From assembly GCA_025362315.1 (NCBI GenBank), contig JANYGP010000071.1:1-64000 (forward strand): a DNA stretch of 64,000 nucleotides, in the 5' to 3' direction. This DNA comes from Polaromonas sp. (GTDB taxonomy: Bacteria; Pseudomonadota; Gammaproteobacteria; Burkholderiales; Burkholderiaceae_C). The position numbers and the translations under genes are program-made. Numbering within the stretch: the first letter of the stretch is position 1; each line of letters starts with the position of its first letter. Shown piece after piece: positions 28,592-38,371 of this stretch. The notes beneath the pieces are model-generated. The model saw only the letters and a list, made by a program, of their open reading frames with translations, was not told the origin of the DNA and did no database searches.

Positions 28592-29107
28592 CTAACAGCC
28601 GCGCAATGCAAAACGAATTTCCCGGGCCAATGCAGGCCGCAGTTCTGGCCGGACATGCCGCCCGACGCGAACAGAGCGGCCCTGACCCGACACCTCAATG
28701 AGAGATCCATCGCCGCCTTTGGGCTCAACACGAACCCACTCACGGTTAAATTCAGCACGATGCAATCGCCCTGCCGTTTGCAGCTCTACCACCAGCTGCC
28801 CACCTTGCAAAGAAATTTTTTCACCGTCACGCGCATGCCGGGCGTAAACCGTGAAAGCGATGGCAACTGCAGTCAGTTCAGCCCAGGCAAAAGGCATGAT
28901 GAGTGTTGCGCCCTGAAACCAGAAAAAAGTGGCGATGCCCAGAGAGACCACGCTGAGCGATGCAAATAGCGCCAGCAACTGGGCAGGCGTCACAGAACAA
29001 TTGCGCTGAAGCGACCACTGCACACCCTGCAGGTCCGGCTCGGTGCCGCCAAAGGTAGCGCCAAAACGTGTGGTAGCCAGGGGTGGTTGATAAACAGGGT
29101 CCGACAC
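28592..29107 (-). CDS. DUF2244-domain membrane protein
   Basis: Two TM plus C-terminal basic domain; GTG start at 29107 preferred over the 29266 extension. Confidence 0.7.
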   Translation of the reverse strand: MSDPVYQPPLATTRFGATFGGTEPDLQGVQWSLQRNCSVTPAQLLALFASLSVVSLGIATFFWFQGATLIMPFAWAELTAVAIAFTVYARHARDGEKISLQGGQLVVELQTAGRLHRAEFNREWVRVEPKGGDGSLIEVSGQGRSVRVGRHVRPELRPALAREIRFALRGC

Positions 29108-29323
29108 TGAGCAACACTCAAAAAATAACTGCCTGCCGGAACGTTCCGAACGGGAGGCTGGTTGGACTTGGGAAAATACCCATATCGACAGCCGAATTAT
29201 AACGGGGTTGACCCGGGCGAAAGCTTGCAAAGCCCTGCAAACCTGAGTACCTGGCAGGCCTTTCAAACCTGCCTGTCAAACATGCCCGCCAAAGCAGTGC
29301 ACAGGCAGGTTTGGCATGCTGCC

Positions 29324-30235
29324 CTAGCCGGGCAATTGCCTGCTGCTTCCCAGCAAGCTGCGCATGTCCTCAATTGACACAGCACTGACCGCGCCGACCT
29401 TGATTTTGGGTTGGACCTTGAGCGCATGGCCGTAAATGATTTCAAAAGTCAGTGACAGCCTGCCATCCGCATCGCTGGTCAAATGTGCACACAGCTCACG
29501 TTCCAGTTGGGCGCGCCATGTCTTGCCCCGCAATGCCGAAAACCGGGCGGGGTGAAAGTTGCGGCCCAGCTCAGCCAGCTCTTGCAGCAGCCTGGCTGGT
29601 GACTCGTATGTCAATGTGATGCGCTCCATGTCCATCACGGGTTCTGCAAAACCAGCAGCAATCAGCATGTCGCCCCAGTCGTGCATGTCAGTCAGGTCAT
29701 GACCTGCCGGTGGCCAGCCGAGCTGCTGGTACACCTGGCGCAGCTCCACGCAGGTGTCTGGCCCCAGACATGAAAACATCAAAAATCCGCCGGCTTTCAA
29801 CGCGCCGTGCCATTGGGCCAGCAGCGTTTGGGGACTGGCAGCCTCGTGCAACAACATATTGGCCCAAAGCATGTCAATACTGCCTGGTGCCGGGGCCTCA
29901 AAGCGCGTTGTCTGGGCTGACCAGCCTGCAGGCTGCCACCACTTGTTTGCTATTTCTTTGATAGCTGCTTGCGCCCGTTTTGATTGGGATTCCACCACAA
30001 AACACTGTGATTTTAAGTATTTTTTAACCAGTTTGCGGTGGGTTTGAAGACCACCCCTCACAGCGCCCCAGTGTGCCCAGGATTGTGGCTGCAAGGTGAT
30101 CCATTGCAACCTGTCCAGCATGCGGCTGGCCACTTCTTCATGCAGCCACGGCGACGTCAGCGGTGCGATGCGCTGCCAGCGGGCTACAGCAACTGGATCG
30201 AGGCTAGGCGGGCGTTGGTTTGGGTGATTTTCCAT
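29324..30235 (-). CDS. BioC-like SAM-dependent methyltransferase
   Basis: GGFLMFSCLGPDTCVELRQVY; LWANMLLHEAASPQTLLAQWHGALKAGG. Confidence 0.75.
   Translation of the reverse strand: MENHPNQRPPSLDPVAVARWQRIAPLTSPWLHEEVASRMLDRLQWITLQPQSWAHWGAVRGGLQTHRKLVKKYLKSQCFVVESQSKRAQAAIKEIANKWWQPAGWSAQTTRFEAPAPGSIDMLWANMLLHEAASPQTLLAQWHGALKAGGFLMFSCLGPDTCVELRQVYQQLGWPPAGHDLTDMHDWGDMLIAAGFAEPVMDMERITLTYESPARLLQELAELGRNFHPARFSALRGKTWRAQLERELCAHLTSDADGRLSLTFEIIYGHALKVQPKIKVGAVSAVSIEDMRSLLGSSRQLPG
29949..29993 (+). repeat. Dispersed repeat, copy 6 (inside CDS, antisense)
   Basis: gctatttctttgatagctgcttgcgcccgttttgattgggattcc. Confidence 0.9.
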
Positions 30236-31020
30236 GGCTTGCGTCCGAGTATATTGACCGGGTGATTCAAAGCTTGCCGCAAAACCCTTTTTCAAAACTT
30301 TCACGGCTGCTACCCAGTCAATGTGCGGTGTGCCGCAGCTGGCCTGCCGAGCCGGTGTGCGCTGCGTGTGTCGCGCGTTTTGCGCCTGTGGGGCTGCGTT
30401 GCCTTGGCTGCGCTATTTTGCTGCCGGTCGGGCTTTTGCACGGACCTGCGTCTGGCTCCCGGCTGTGCGCCTCATGCATCCGGCAGCCGCCGCCACTGGA
30501 CAGCACGCTGGCAGCGCTTGACTATGCCTACCCGTGGTCAGCGCTGATCGGTACCTTCAAGTTTGGCAACCAGCCTGGCTGGGCGCCATTTTTTGCAGGC
30601 ATGTTGCTCCAGGTGCCGGGTGTTCGTCAAGCGTTGGCAGAGCTCGGTCAGAACGATCTGATCCTGCCCATTCCCCTTTCAAAAGAGCGACTGCAAACGC
30701 GTGGTTTCAACCAGGCCTGGGAGCTGGCCAAAGCACTGGCCCAGCAGTCAGGCCATGCTGGCCAAACCAGCAGCACGCTGCTGCTCAGAGTCAAAAACAC
30801 CAGGCCGCAAACTGAACTCAAGCGCGAAGCGCGGCTGGACAATGTCCGGGGCGCTTTTCAGGTCGATCCTCTGCGCCTGACGCAGCTCAAGGGCAGGCGC
30901 GTGGTGCTGGTCGATGACGTGGTGACCAGTGGCGCGTCGCTGTTCACGGCTGCAGCAGTGCTGCAGGCAGCGGGTGCAGCGCACATCACCGGGATTGTTC
31001 TAAGCCGAACGCCACAATAA
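30220..31020 (+). CDS. ComF-family phosphoribosyltransferase (true start probably downstream of 30220)
   Basis: Zn-type Cys pairs, ERLQTRGFNQAWELA, VVLVDDVVTSGASLFTAA. Confidence 0.9.
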   Translation: MGDFPWLASEYIDRVIQSLPQNPFSKLSRLLPSQCAVCRSWPAEPVCAACVARFAPVGLRCLGCAILLPVGLLHGPASGSRLCASCIRQPPPLDSTLAALDYAYPWSALIGTFKFGNQPGWAPFFAGMLLQVPGVRQALAELGQNDLILPIPLSKERLQTRGFNQAWELAKALAQQSGHAGQTSSTLLLRVKNTRPQTELKREARLDNVRGAFQVDPLRLTQLKGRRVVLVDDVVTSGASLFTAAAVLQAAGAAHITGIVLSRTPQ

Positions 31021-31024
31021 GCGC

Positions 31025-31501
31025 ATGTTCAACATCGTTTTGGTCGAACCCGAAATCCCACCCAACACAGGCAATGTCATCCGCCTGGCGGCCAACACCG
31101 GTTGCCGGCTGCACCTGATCGAGCCGCTGGGGTTTTCAATGGATGACAAGCACATGCGGCGCGCCGGACTGGATTACCACGAGTACGCCGAGCTCAAACG
31201 GCATGCCAGCTGGCAGGCGTTTGTAACCCAGGAGCAGCCCGACACCGGGCGCCTGTTTGCCATGACCACCCGTGGCTCACGCAATCTGTATGAAGTTGCC
31301 TTCAAACCCGGCGACTGGCTGGTGTTTGGCTCCGAGACCAAGGGCCTAGACGCCGCATTGCGCGACTCATTTGCCAGCAGCCAGCGCCTGCGTTTGCCCA
31401 TGCTGCCCGGCCAGCGCAGCCTCAATTTGTCCAATGCTGTAGCGGTAACTGTCTTTGAAGCCTGGCGGCAAAACGGCTTTGACCCAAACGCTCACGGGTA
31501 G
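31025..31501 (+). CDS. trmL: tRNA (cytidine/uridine-2'-O-)-methyltransferase TrmL
   Basis: MFNIVLVEPEIPPNTGNVIRLAANTGCRLHLIEPLGF; SPOUT knot LRLPMLPGQRSLNLSNAVAVTVFEAWRQ. Confidence 0.93.
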   Translation: MFNIVLVEPEIPPNTGNVIRLAANTGCRLHLIEPLGFSMDDKHMRRAGLDYHEYAELKRHASWQAFVTQEQPDTGRLFAMTTRGSRNLYEVAFKPGDWLVFGSETKGLDAALRDSFASSQRLRLPMLPGQRSLNLSNAVAVTVFEAWRQNGFDPNAHG

Positions 31502-31947
31502 CGGCGCACCAGCGATTCAGCCACGCACACGGGCTTGGCAAAACCTTCGCGCTCAACCGTGACTTCCCAGGTCATTTGCATGCCATCGTTGTCAATGGCC
31601 TCGGTTGCCAGCAACGTCATGTGGGCCCGCAAGCGGCTGCCCACAGGCACAGGCGCTGTGAAACGCACCTTGTTCAGCCCGTAATTCACGCCCATGCGGG
31701 AGCCAGCAATGTAAAACGAGGACTCAAAAAACTGGGGAATCAGTGACAGCGTCAAAAAACCATGCGCAATCGGCGCACCAAACGGGCCTTGCGAGGCTTT
31801 TTCAGGGTCGACATGAATCCACTGGTGGTCGCCAGTGGCCTGCGCAAACAAATTGATCTGTTGCTGGGTAATGGTCAGCCAGTCGCTGACAGCAACCTTT
31901 TGGCCCACGCGCGCTGCCAGTTCGGCCAGGGTTTGAAAGGTTTTCAT
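31492..31947 (-). CDS. MaoC-family hot-dog dehydratase
   Basis: FAQATGDHQWIHVDPEKA...GPFGAPIAHGFLTLSL. Confidence 0.9.
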   Translation of the reverse strand: MKTFQTLAELAARVGQKVAVSDWLTITQQQINLFAQATGDHQWIHVDPEKASQGPFGAPIAHGFLTLSLIPQFFESSFYIAGSRMGVNYGLNKVRFTAPVPVGSRLRAHMTLLATEAIDNDGMQMTWEVTVEREGFAKPVCVAESLVRRYP

Positions 31948-32573
31948 GGATGGTTTGACGAGTCCAGCCAGCTGCAAATACTCTTGAACTGCTCCAGGTC
32001 TTTTTCGACACGGCTGGGCGCAACATCAAATACCGTCAGTCCGCGTGCTGCCAGATGAATGTAGTTTTGAGTGTCCCGCACCATGCCCAGTACGGGCAAG
32101 CCCAGCGAATCCACAAAATCACGCAGCTTGTCTGCCGCAATCGTGCGGGAATCGACACGCATGCCAACGATGCCAATTTGTAGCTTGCCTGCATGACGGT
32201 GCTCGGCCAGCTGGTCCAGAAACGCCCGGGTTGCAAAAATATCAAACACGCTGGGTTGCAGCGGCACAATGATTTTATCAGCCAGCTTGACCACGTCATT
32301 AAAGCGCCAGCCATGCAGCCCGCCGGGTGTGTCCAGCACCACGTGGGTGGTCCCCTTGGGGGGTTTGGCAATCATGTCGGCATTGATGTCCCAGGTTGAA
32401 ATGGGCCGGGCAGCCGGTGGGCGCAGCCCCAACCACAGCCTGGACGACTGCTGCCTGTCGGCATCGCCCAGCATGACCGGATGGCCCTGGGATGCAAAGT
32501 AGCCCGCCACGTTGGTGGCAAGTGTCGTTTTACCGACGCCGCCTTTGGGATTGGCAATGACAACAACCGGCAT
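31944..32573 (-). CDS. Orphan ParA/MinD-like ATPase
   Basis: MPVVVIANPKGGVGKTTLATNVAGYFA deviant Walker A; no ParB nearby; ATGA overlap with the MaoC gene. Confidence 0.88.
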   Translation of the reverse strand: MPVVVIANPKGGVGKTTLATNVAGYFASQGHPVMLGDADRQQSSRLWLGLRPPAARPISTWDINADMIAKPPKGTTHVVLDTPGGLHGWRFNDVVKLADKIIVPLQPSVFDIFATRAFLDQLAEHRHAGKLQIGIVGMRVDSRTIAADKLRDFVDSLGLPVLGMVRDTQNYIHLAARGLTVFDVAPSRVEKDLEQFKSICSWLDSSNHP

Positions 32574-32636
32574 GCGTGACTCCTCTGGGTGGTGGGCTCT
32601 GGATGGTAGGACATTCTTCTGCGCTATGGTAACGCC

Positions 32637-33305
32637 ATGAAAGACATTGACACAGACATTGACGTGCTGGCAGCCCATCCGGCCATGAGCGAATCCGGCG
32701 TCAACCGGCCCTTGATGCCCTCTGCTGCTGTGACCCGTGTGCATCTTCGGGATCTCCATGCCAGCTACCCCGACTACAGCATAGATGTGGCGGCCGAGCA
32801 AATTGCCATGGCTCGGGCGAAGCTGGTGGTGGTGGTGGTGGTGGTGCTGTTGCACCCAATCCAGGGGTACAGCATGCCGGCGCTGCAAAAAATGCGGATT
32901 GACGAGGTTTTAACCCACTGCTGGGCCTATGAAGAAGGTGGCAACAAGCTGCAAGGCAAAGACCTGTGGCTGGTGGCAACCACTGGCGGGCCTGAAACGT
33001 CTTATCACCCACAAAGTTACAACCGCTATTTTTTCGACGCGTTTTTACCGCCTTACGAGCAGACAGCTGCCTTGTGCGGCATGCGATTTTTACCGCCGCT
33101 GATCTTGCACAAAGCACGCAATATCGGGCAGGGCGATCTCGACCGGCACGTTGCCACGTTCAGCCAGCGGCTGCAAACTTATCCCCGCTGGGCAGAGCTT
33201 GACGACCTTGCACCCTTTCCGGCACACGCGGCTGACGACATCCACGGCACTGATCGCCTGGACAGGCAAAAACACAAGCCCACAGCCGGGCAGGAGGACA
33301 ACTGA
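32637..33305 (+). CDS. kefF: KefF-like quinone oxidoreductase, ancillary to KefC, with a poly-Val tract
   Basis: KDLWLVATTGGPETSYHPQSYNRYFFDAFLPPYEQTAALCGMRFLPP; immediately upstream of kefC. Confidence 0.82.
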   Translation: MKDIDTDIDVLAAHPAMSESGVNRPLMPSAAVTRVHLRDLHASYPDYSIDVAAEQIAMARAKLVVVVVVVLLHPIQGYSMPALQKMRIDEVLTHCWAYEEGGNKLQGKDLWLVATTGGPETSYHPQSYNRYFFDAFLPPYEQTAALCGMRFLPPLILHKARNIGQGDLDRHVATFSQRLQTYPRWAELDDLAPFPAHAADDIHGTDRLDRQKHKPTAGQEDN

Positions 33306-35158
33306 TGGAACACGCACCTTCCTGGCTGATCAACAGCTTTGTTTACCTGGCGGCCGCCGTGATTGCCGTACCCGTGGCAAAAAAACTGGGTCTGGGCTCC
33401 ATCATTGGCTATCTGGCAGCTGGCATCGCCATCGGACCTTGGGGCCTGAAGCTGGTCACCAACGTCGAGGACATTCTTCACTTTGCTGAGTTTGGCGTGG
33501 TGCTGATGCTGTTTTTGGTGGGGCTCGAGCTGGAGCCCAAACGCTTGTGGAATTTGCGCCGGCCCATTTTTGGCTGGGGCAGCGCGCAGGTGCTGTCATG
33601 CGCAGCTGTCATCATGGGGGTAGCCATGGCTTTCGGGGTTGGCTGGAAGATTGCGCTGGTGGCAGGTCTGGGCCTGGCGCTGTCAAGCACAGCCATTGCA
33701 CTGCAGGCCATTGGCCAGCGCAACCTGATGCCAACGTCCAGTGGACAGGCTGGGTTTTCGATTTTGCTGTTTCAGGACGTGGCCGCCATTCCAATTTTGG
33801 CACTGTTGCCGCTCTTGGGCGCTGTTTATGTGTCAAATGAGGCCCTGGCGCATACAAATCATGCGTTGGCAGCTCTTAAAATAATAGCAGTCGTGAGCGG
33901 CATCATTTTGGGTGGCCGCCTGCTGCTGCGCCCCGTGCTGCGCTGGATAGCCAACAGCGACACGCCCGAAATTTTTACGGCGGCTTCGCTGCTGCTGGTC
34001 GTCGGCATTGCGGCACTGATGCAGTTTGTCGGTTTGTCGATGGCCCTGGGAGCGTTTTTGGCCGGCGTGTTGCTCGCCGAAAGCGAATATCGCCGCGAGC
34101 TGGAAACCGACATTGAACCCTTCAAAGGTTTGCTGCTGGGGCTGTTTTTTATCGCCGTGGGCATGAGCATTGACTTCGGCGTGCTGCTGCTTTTCCCCGG
34201 TTTGATGGCTGCCATCTTGTTTGGGTTTTTGGGCCTGAAGCTGGCTGTGATTTATGCGCTGGCGCGCGCCATGAAGCTGCCGTTTCAGGAGCGACCAGTG
34301 TTCACCGTGCTGCTGGCCCAGGGCGGGGAATTTGCATTTGTGGTGTTTCAGGCAGCTGCCGGGGCCAATGTGCTGTCCATGCAAACCGCGTCGCTCTTGA
34401 CAGGCGCGGTGGCGCTGTCGATGCTGATCACGCCCTTGCTGCTGATTGCAGTCGACAAGCTGGTGGTGCCCCGCTACGCCAACTGCAACACACCCAACAT
34501 GCCTGAAATATCAGAGCAGCAAAACTCTAGCGTCATCATTGCCGGATTTGGCCGCTACGGCCAGATCGTGGCGCGCATGCTGCTTGCCCAGGGCATGGCC
34601 CCCACTGTGCTGGACCACGATGCAGAGCGCATTGAATCCGCCCGCACTTTTGGCTACCGGGTGTTCTATGGGGATGCCACGCGGCTGGATTTGCTGCGCA
34701 CGGCGGGCGCCGGCAGCGCTGCCATTTTGGTGGTGGCCGTGGACAGCATGGCGCAATCCCTCAAACTGGTGGACATGGCCAAAATGCATTTTGTCCAGTT
34801 GCACATCGTGGCCCGGGCACGCGACGTCACGCACTGGAACCAGCTGCGCGACCGGGGCGTGATGCATATTGAACGTGAACTGTTTGAGGCCAGCCTCAGA
34901 AGTGCGCGCAGCGTGCTGGAACTGTCAGGCCACACACCACACGAGGCCCGCCAGGTGGCCATGCGATTCAGGCGGCACAACCTGGCGCTGTTTGAACAGC
35001 TCTATCCGCACCACAAAGATGCTGCCAAAGTGGTTGCGGTGGCCCGGCAAGGCCGCGCGCAACTCGAAGAGCAGATGGCCAGGGAACGCGAGCAACTCGC
35101 TGAAAAGCCGCAGGGCTGGAACAACGAAACTGCAGATGCTGTGCAGCCAAAGCGTTGA
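33305..35158 (+). CDS. kefC: Glutathione-regulated K+/H+ antiporter KefC/KefB family
   Basis: CPA2 TM domain plus TrkA-N domain IIAGFGRYGQIVARMLLAQG. Confidence 0.92.
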   Translation: MEHAPSWLINSFVYLAAAVIAVPVAKKLGLGSIIGYLAAGIAIGPWGLKLVTNVEDILHFAEFGVVLMLFLVGLELEPKRLWNLRRPIFGWGSAQVLSCAAVIMGVAMAFGVGWKIALVAGLGLALSSTAIALQAIGQRNLMPTSSGQAGFSILLFQDVAAIPILALLPLLGAVYVSNEALAHTNHALAALKIIAVVSGIILGGRLLLRPVLRWIANSDTPEIFTAASLLLVVGIAALMQFVGLSMALGAFLAGVLLAESEYRRELETDIEPFKGLLLGLFFIAVGMSIDFGVLLLFPGLMAAILFGFLGLKLAVIYALARAMKLPFQERPVFTVLLAQGGEFAFVVFQAAAGANVLSMQTASLLTGAVALSMLITPLLLIAVDKLVVPRYANCNTPNMPEISEQQNSSVIIAGFGRYGQIVARMLLAQGMAPTVLDHDAERIESARTFGYRVFYGDATRLDLLRTAGAGSAAILVVAVDSMAQSLKLVDMAKMHFVQLHIVARARDVTHWNQLRDRGVMHIERELFEASLRSARSVLELSGHTPHEARQVAMRFRRHNLALFEQLYPHHKDAAKVVAVARQGRAQLEEQMAREREQLAEKPQGWNNETADAVQPKR

Positions 35159-35207
35159 CCTGGCGGCCAGCCGTCTACTTCGCTCACGGCGGGGTCAAAA
35201 AGGAAGC

Positions 35208-36413
35208 CTACTTTTTGATCAGCACCAGCCCCTTCAGGTACTCGCCTTCCGGAAAGTTCACTGTCATCGGGTGATCGGGCGCCCCGCCCATGCGCTCGGT
35301 GATGTAGGCGTCCACGCCAGCGTCAATGCCTGCGCCAGCGACGATTTTGTGAAACAGATCAGCGCTGATGCCGCCGGAACACGAATAGGTAAACAGCACG
35401 CCGCCGGGCTCCAGCAGCATCAAGGCCAGCCGGTTGATGTCTTTGTACGCGCGCGCGGCGCGATCAGCGTGGTGGGCAGTGGGCGCAAACTTGGGCGGGT
35501 CGAGCACGATGGCGTCAAATGTTGCGCCGTCTTTCACATACTGGCGCAAGCTGGCATTGACATCAGCATCCAGCATGGTGGTGCGTAATGCATCAAATCC
35601 ATTGAGGGCTACGTTGGCAATGGCACGTTCGATGGCCGGGCCGGATGAATCGATGGAGGTGACATGTTCAGCACCGCCGCTCAGTGCGGCCACAGCAAAG
35701 CCGCCGGTGTAGCTGTAGCAGTTCAGCACCCGCCTCAAGCCCATGCGGCGAACGGTGTGGCTGAATTTATGGCGGCTGTCGCGCTGGTCCAGGTAAAAGC
35801 CGGTTTTGTGTCCCTCGGCAATGTCAAGGCTCAGCTTCCAGTCGTGCTCGGTCAACATCAATTCCGTGCTCCCAGAGCCAGCCAGCCAGCCCGTTGCCTC
35901 GGGCAAGCCTTCCAGCGCCCGAACGCTGGCATCCGACCGCTCATACAGGCGGGTTAAACCGGTTTGCTCCAGCAGCGCATCCACAATCACTGCCTTGAAG
36001 CGCTCTGATCCGCAGCTTGAAAACTGCGCCACCAGCGTGTCGCCATAACGGTCCACCACCAGGCCCGGCAGGCCGTCTGATTCACCGTGAATCAGCCGAA
36101 GTCCGTTACTTTGTATATCAAACAGGCCTCTAGCGCTTATAGAACGGGCGCAAGCAGCTATAAAAAAAGAAGCGTCAATGCGTTGAGCTTCGTCAAAGTT
36201 CCAGACCCTGGCACGTATTTTGGACTGCGGACTGTAGGCCGCCCAGCCGAGGAACTGACCGCTTGCGCTGTCGATGCGCACCGTCTCGCCGGCTACCAAG
36301 TCGCGTGTGGCACTGTCTGTGGCACCGTCTGTGGCAACAGCACCATCAAACACCCAGGGGTGGCGGCGCAGCAGGGATTTTTCTTTTCCGGGTTTGAGTT
36401 GCAATGATTTCAT
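35208..36413 (-). CDS. rlmI: 23S rRNA (cytosine) methyltransferase RlmI family
   Basis: PUA start MKSLQLKPGKEKSLLRRHPWVFDGAV; HKTGFYLDQRDSR; LDPPKFA. Confidence 0.92.
   Translation of the reverse strand: MKSLQLKPGKEKSLLRRHPWVFDGAVATDGATDSATRDLVAGETVRIDSASGQFLGWAAYSPQSKIRARVWNFDEAQRIDASFFIAACARSISARGLFDIQSNGLRLIHGESDGLPGLVVDRYGDTLVAQFSSCGSERFKAVIVDALLEQTGLTRLYERSDASVRALEGLPEATGWLAGSGSTELMLTEHDWKLSLDIAEGHKTGFYLDQRDSRHKFSHTVRRMGLRRVLNCYSYTGGFAVAALSGGAEHVTSIDSSGPAIERAIANVALNGFDALRTTMLDADVNASLRQYVKDGATFDAIVLDPPKFAPTAHHADRAARAYKDINRLALMLLEPGGVLFTYSCSGGISADLFHKIVAGAGIDAGVDAYITERMGGAPDHPMTVNFPEGEYLKGLVLIKK
36126..36173 (-). repeat. Dispersed repeat, copy 7 (inside rlmI, sense)
   Basis: RC gcttctttttttatagctgcttgcgcccgttctataagcgctagaggc. 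Confidence 0.88.
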
Positions 36414-36490
36414 GGCCCGATTGTCGCGGTAGACCCTGCGCATGGCGCTTTTGTCAACCCACTGCAAGAAACCACGTAACAATAGAGGGT

Positions 36491-38206
36491 ATGCATTTAG
36501 GTTGCCGGCAGCGTGGTCTTGTCATCATTTTGTTTTGCTTGCTGTGTCTTTTTTCAGCAAGTCAGCCAGTGCATTCCCGCTCAGTTCTGGACCTGGACAT
36601 CAACAAGCAGCCTGTGGCGCTGGCAGACTGGGGCGAATACTGGATTGACAGCCAGGTGGACCGCCCGGCCACAGAGGTTGACAGCAGCCCAACAATCCCC
36701 TGGGCAGCCACCTTGCTGCGCGGCATTTATCCGCTCAAGGCAGGCAGTACCCTGTGGGTTCGATTCACCGTGCCGCCCGCACCGGATGAAGACCGGTGGG
36801 TGCTTGAAATACCCTACCCTGCTTTAGACCGTGCATCGCTTTATTCAAAGAACAAGGCCGGGCAGTTCACCGAACAGCGCTCCGGGGACCTGACTGCTGT
36901 CAACCAGTGGCCTACCCCGCATCGCCACCCGCTGCTGCAAGTGCAGTTCAATGCGGAGGAGCCTACACGCTATTTGCTGCGCATTGAAAATGCACAGGGC
37001 TTCAGCGCGCCGCTGCAATTTATCACCAGCCGTCAGGTCCTGCGGGGTGAGCAACAAAGTTCGCTTTTTCTGGGTTTTTACTTTGGCATGGCCCTGCTGG
37101 GCACGCTGATTGGGCTGATCTGCTTTGTCAGGCTGCGCGAGCAGGCTTACCTGTACTACAGCGCCACATGCGTGCTGGTGGGTTTGACGCTGGCTGCCCT
37201 GACGGGCGCTGCGGCGCTGCACTTGTGGCCATCGTCGCCCAAATGGGCTGACATGTCGCTGTCGATATTGGGGGTCGGGTCCCTGATGTCGATTTTGCTT
37301 TTAAATGCACGCGTGGTGTCGCTGGCGCAGCGCTCACGTCTGCTGCACTGGCTGGTGCTGATCACCGCGGCGGCAGGGCTGGTGGTGTGCGTGTTGCTGG
37401 CAACAACGCCCAGCGCCCTGCGGCTTGCGCTGTTTGTGCCTTACCTTGTTTTGGTGCCCATTGTGCTGGTTAGCATCAACTTGTGGGCCTGGCGCCTTGG
37501 CGACCGCTATGGCGGCTGGTTGCTGGTAGCTGCAGTGGTGTTTGCCATGGGCTGGAGCGTTGCAGCTGCCAGGTATCTGGGGTGGCTGCCACTGAGCATT
37601 TTGACGGAGCAAAGCGGCCTGGCAACCGTGGCGCTTCAATTGCCGATATTTTTGACCGCCCTGATTTTGCGCAGCCAGGAAAGCCGGCACAACCGCAGCC
37701 GTATTTTGGGACTGAACCGGATTGACCCGGAGACAGGTTTGCACACAGAACATGTCTTCAACGAGCGTCTGGTGCGCATGAGCGCAAGGTCAACACGGCT
37801 CGGGCATCAAAGCGCAGTGGTGCTGATTGACCTCATCAACACCGAGCAGACCGAGCGTGACTTTGGCCGCAAGGCAGCGGCAGAGCTGCCACTGCGTGTT
37901 GCCTCACGCCTGTTGTCGACCATCCGCGACATCGACAGCGCAGCTCGTTTGTCAAACAGGCTATTTGGCATTCTGGTTGAAGGTCCGATCAGCGACGAGC
38001 AGGCAACATCACTTGGGCCGCGCATTGTGGCGCGGTGCCTGATGCCATTGAAAGGGATGCCCGCCACGTGCGTTGCCAAGGTGCGAATTGCCTACGCGCT
38101 GGTGCCTTATTCAGGTGCAACTGGCCCCAGCCTGTTGTCCCGGCTTGAACAACGACTGGCCACAGCGTCAGATGCCGATGACAAACGGGCTGTGTTCACC
38201 CTGTAG
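36491..38206 (+). CDS. 7TMR-DISM sensor with degenerate GGDEF-like domain
   Basis: Periplasmic DISMED2-like region, 7TM region, C-terminal RIDPETGLHTEHVFNERL...; no GGDEF signature. Confidence 0.75.
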   Translation: MHLGCRQRGLVIILFCLLCLFSASQPVHSRSVLDLDINKQPVALADWGEYWIDSQVDRPATEVDSSPTIPWAATLLRGIYPLKAGSTLWVRFTVPPAPDEDRWVLEIPYPALDRASLYSKNKAGQFTEQRSGDLTAVNQWPTPHRHPLLQVQFNAEEPTRYLLRIENAQGFSAPLQFITSRQVLRGEQQSSLFLGFYFGMALLGTLIGLICFVRLREQAYLYYSATCVLVGLTLAALTGAAALHLWPSSPKWADMSLSILGVGSLMSILLLNARVVSLAQRSRLLHWLVLITAAAGLVVCVLLATTPSALRLALFVPYLVLVPIVLVSINLWAWRLGDRYGGWLLVAAVVFAMGWSVAAARYLGWLPLSILTEQSGLATVALQLPIFLTALILRSQESRHNRSRILGLNRIDPETGLHTEHVFNERLVRMSARSTRLGHQSAVVLIDLINTEQTERDFGRKAAAELPLRVASRLLSTIRDIDSAARLSNRLFGILVEGPISDEQATSLGPRIVARCLMPLKGMPATCVAKVRIAYALVPYSGATGPSLLSRLEQRLATASDADDKRAVFTL

Positions 38207-38317
38207 TGCAGATGAGCGAGTTGCCTTTACGCCGCCCGTAAAACCAGCACCTGCGTTTGCCCTTTTTGCAGATCCCGCAGGAACCGCGAATGCTGTGAAT
38301 GCTGTGAATGCAGGTTG

Positions 38318-38371
38318 TACTGATACTGATACTGATACTGCTTCTGCTTCTGCTACTGCTGTTGCTGCTGC
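38318..38371 (+). repeat. Hexanucleotide near-tandem repeat (tactga/tactgc/ttctgc...), about nine units
   Basis: tactgatactgatactgatactgcttctgcttctgctactgctgttgctgctgc. Confidence 0.8.

Noticed and set aside
32574-32888. N-terminal extension of the ParA ORF with a poly-His run
   Set aside because: It is the antisense of the kefF valine tract; the Walker A start MPVVVIANPKGGVGKTT lies at 32573.
33843-33893. Possible 15th copy of the dispersed repeat inside kefC (RC gctattattttaagagctgccaacgcatgatttgtatgcgccagggcc)
   Set aside because: Left half matches well but the gcgccc/ttgggc core is lost; too diverged to call by eye.
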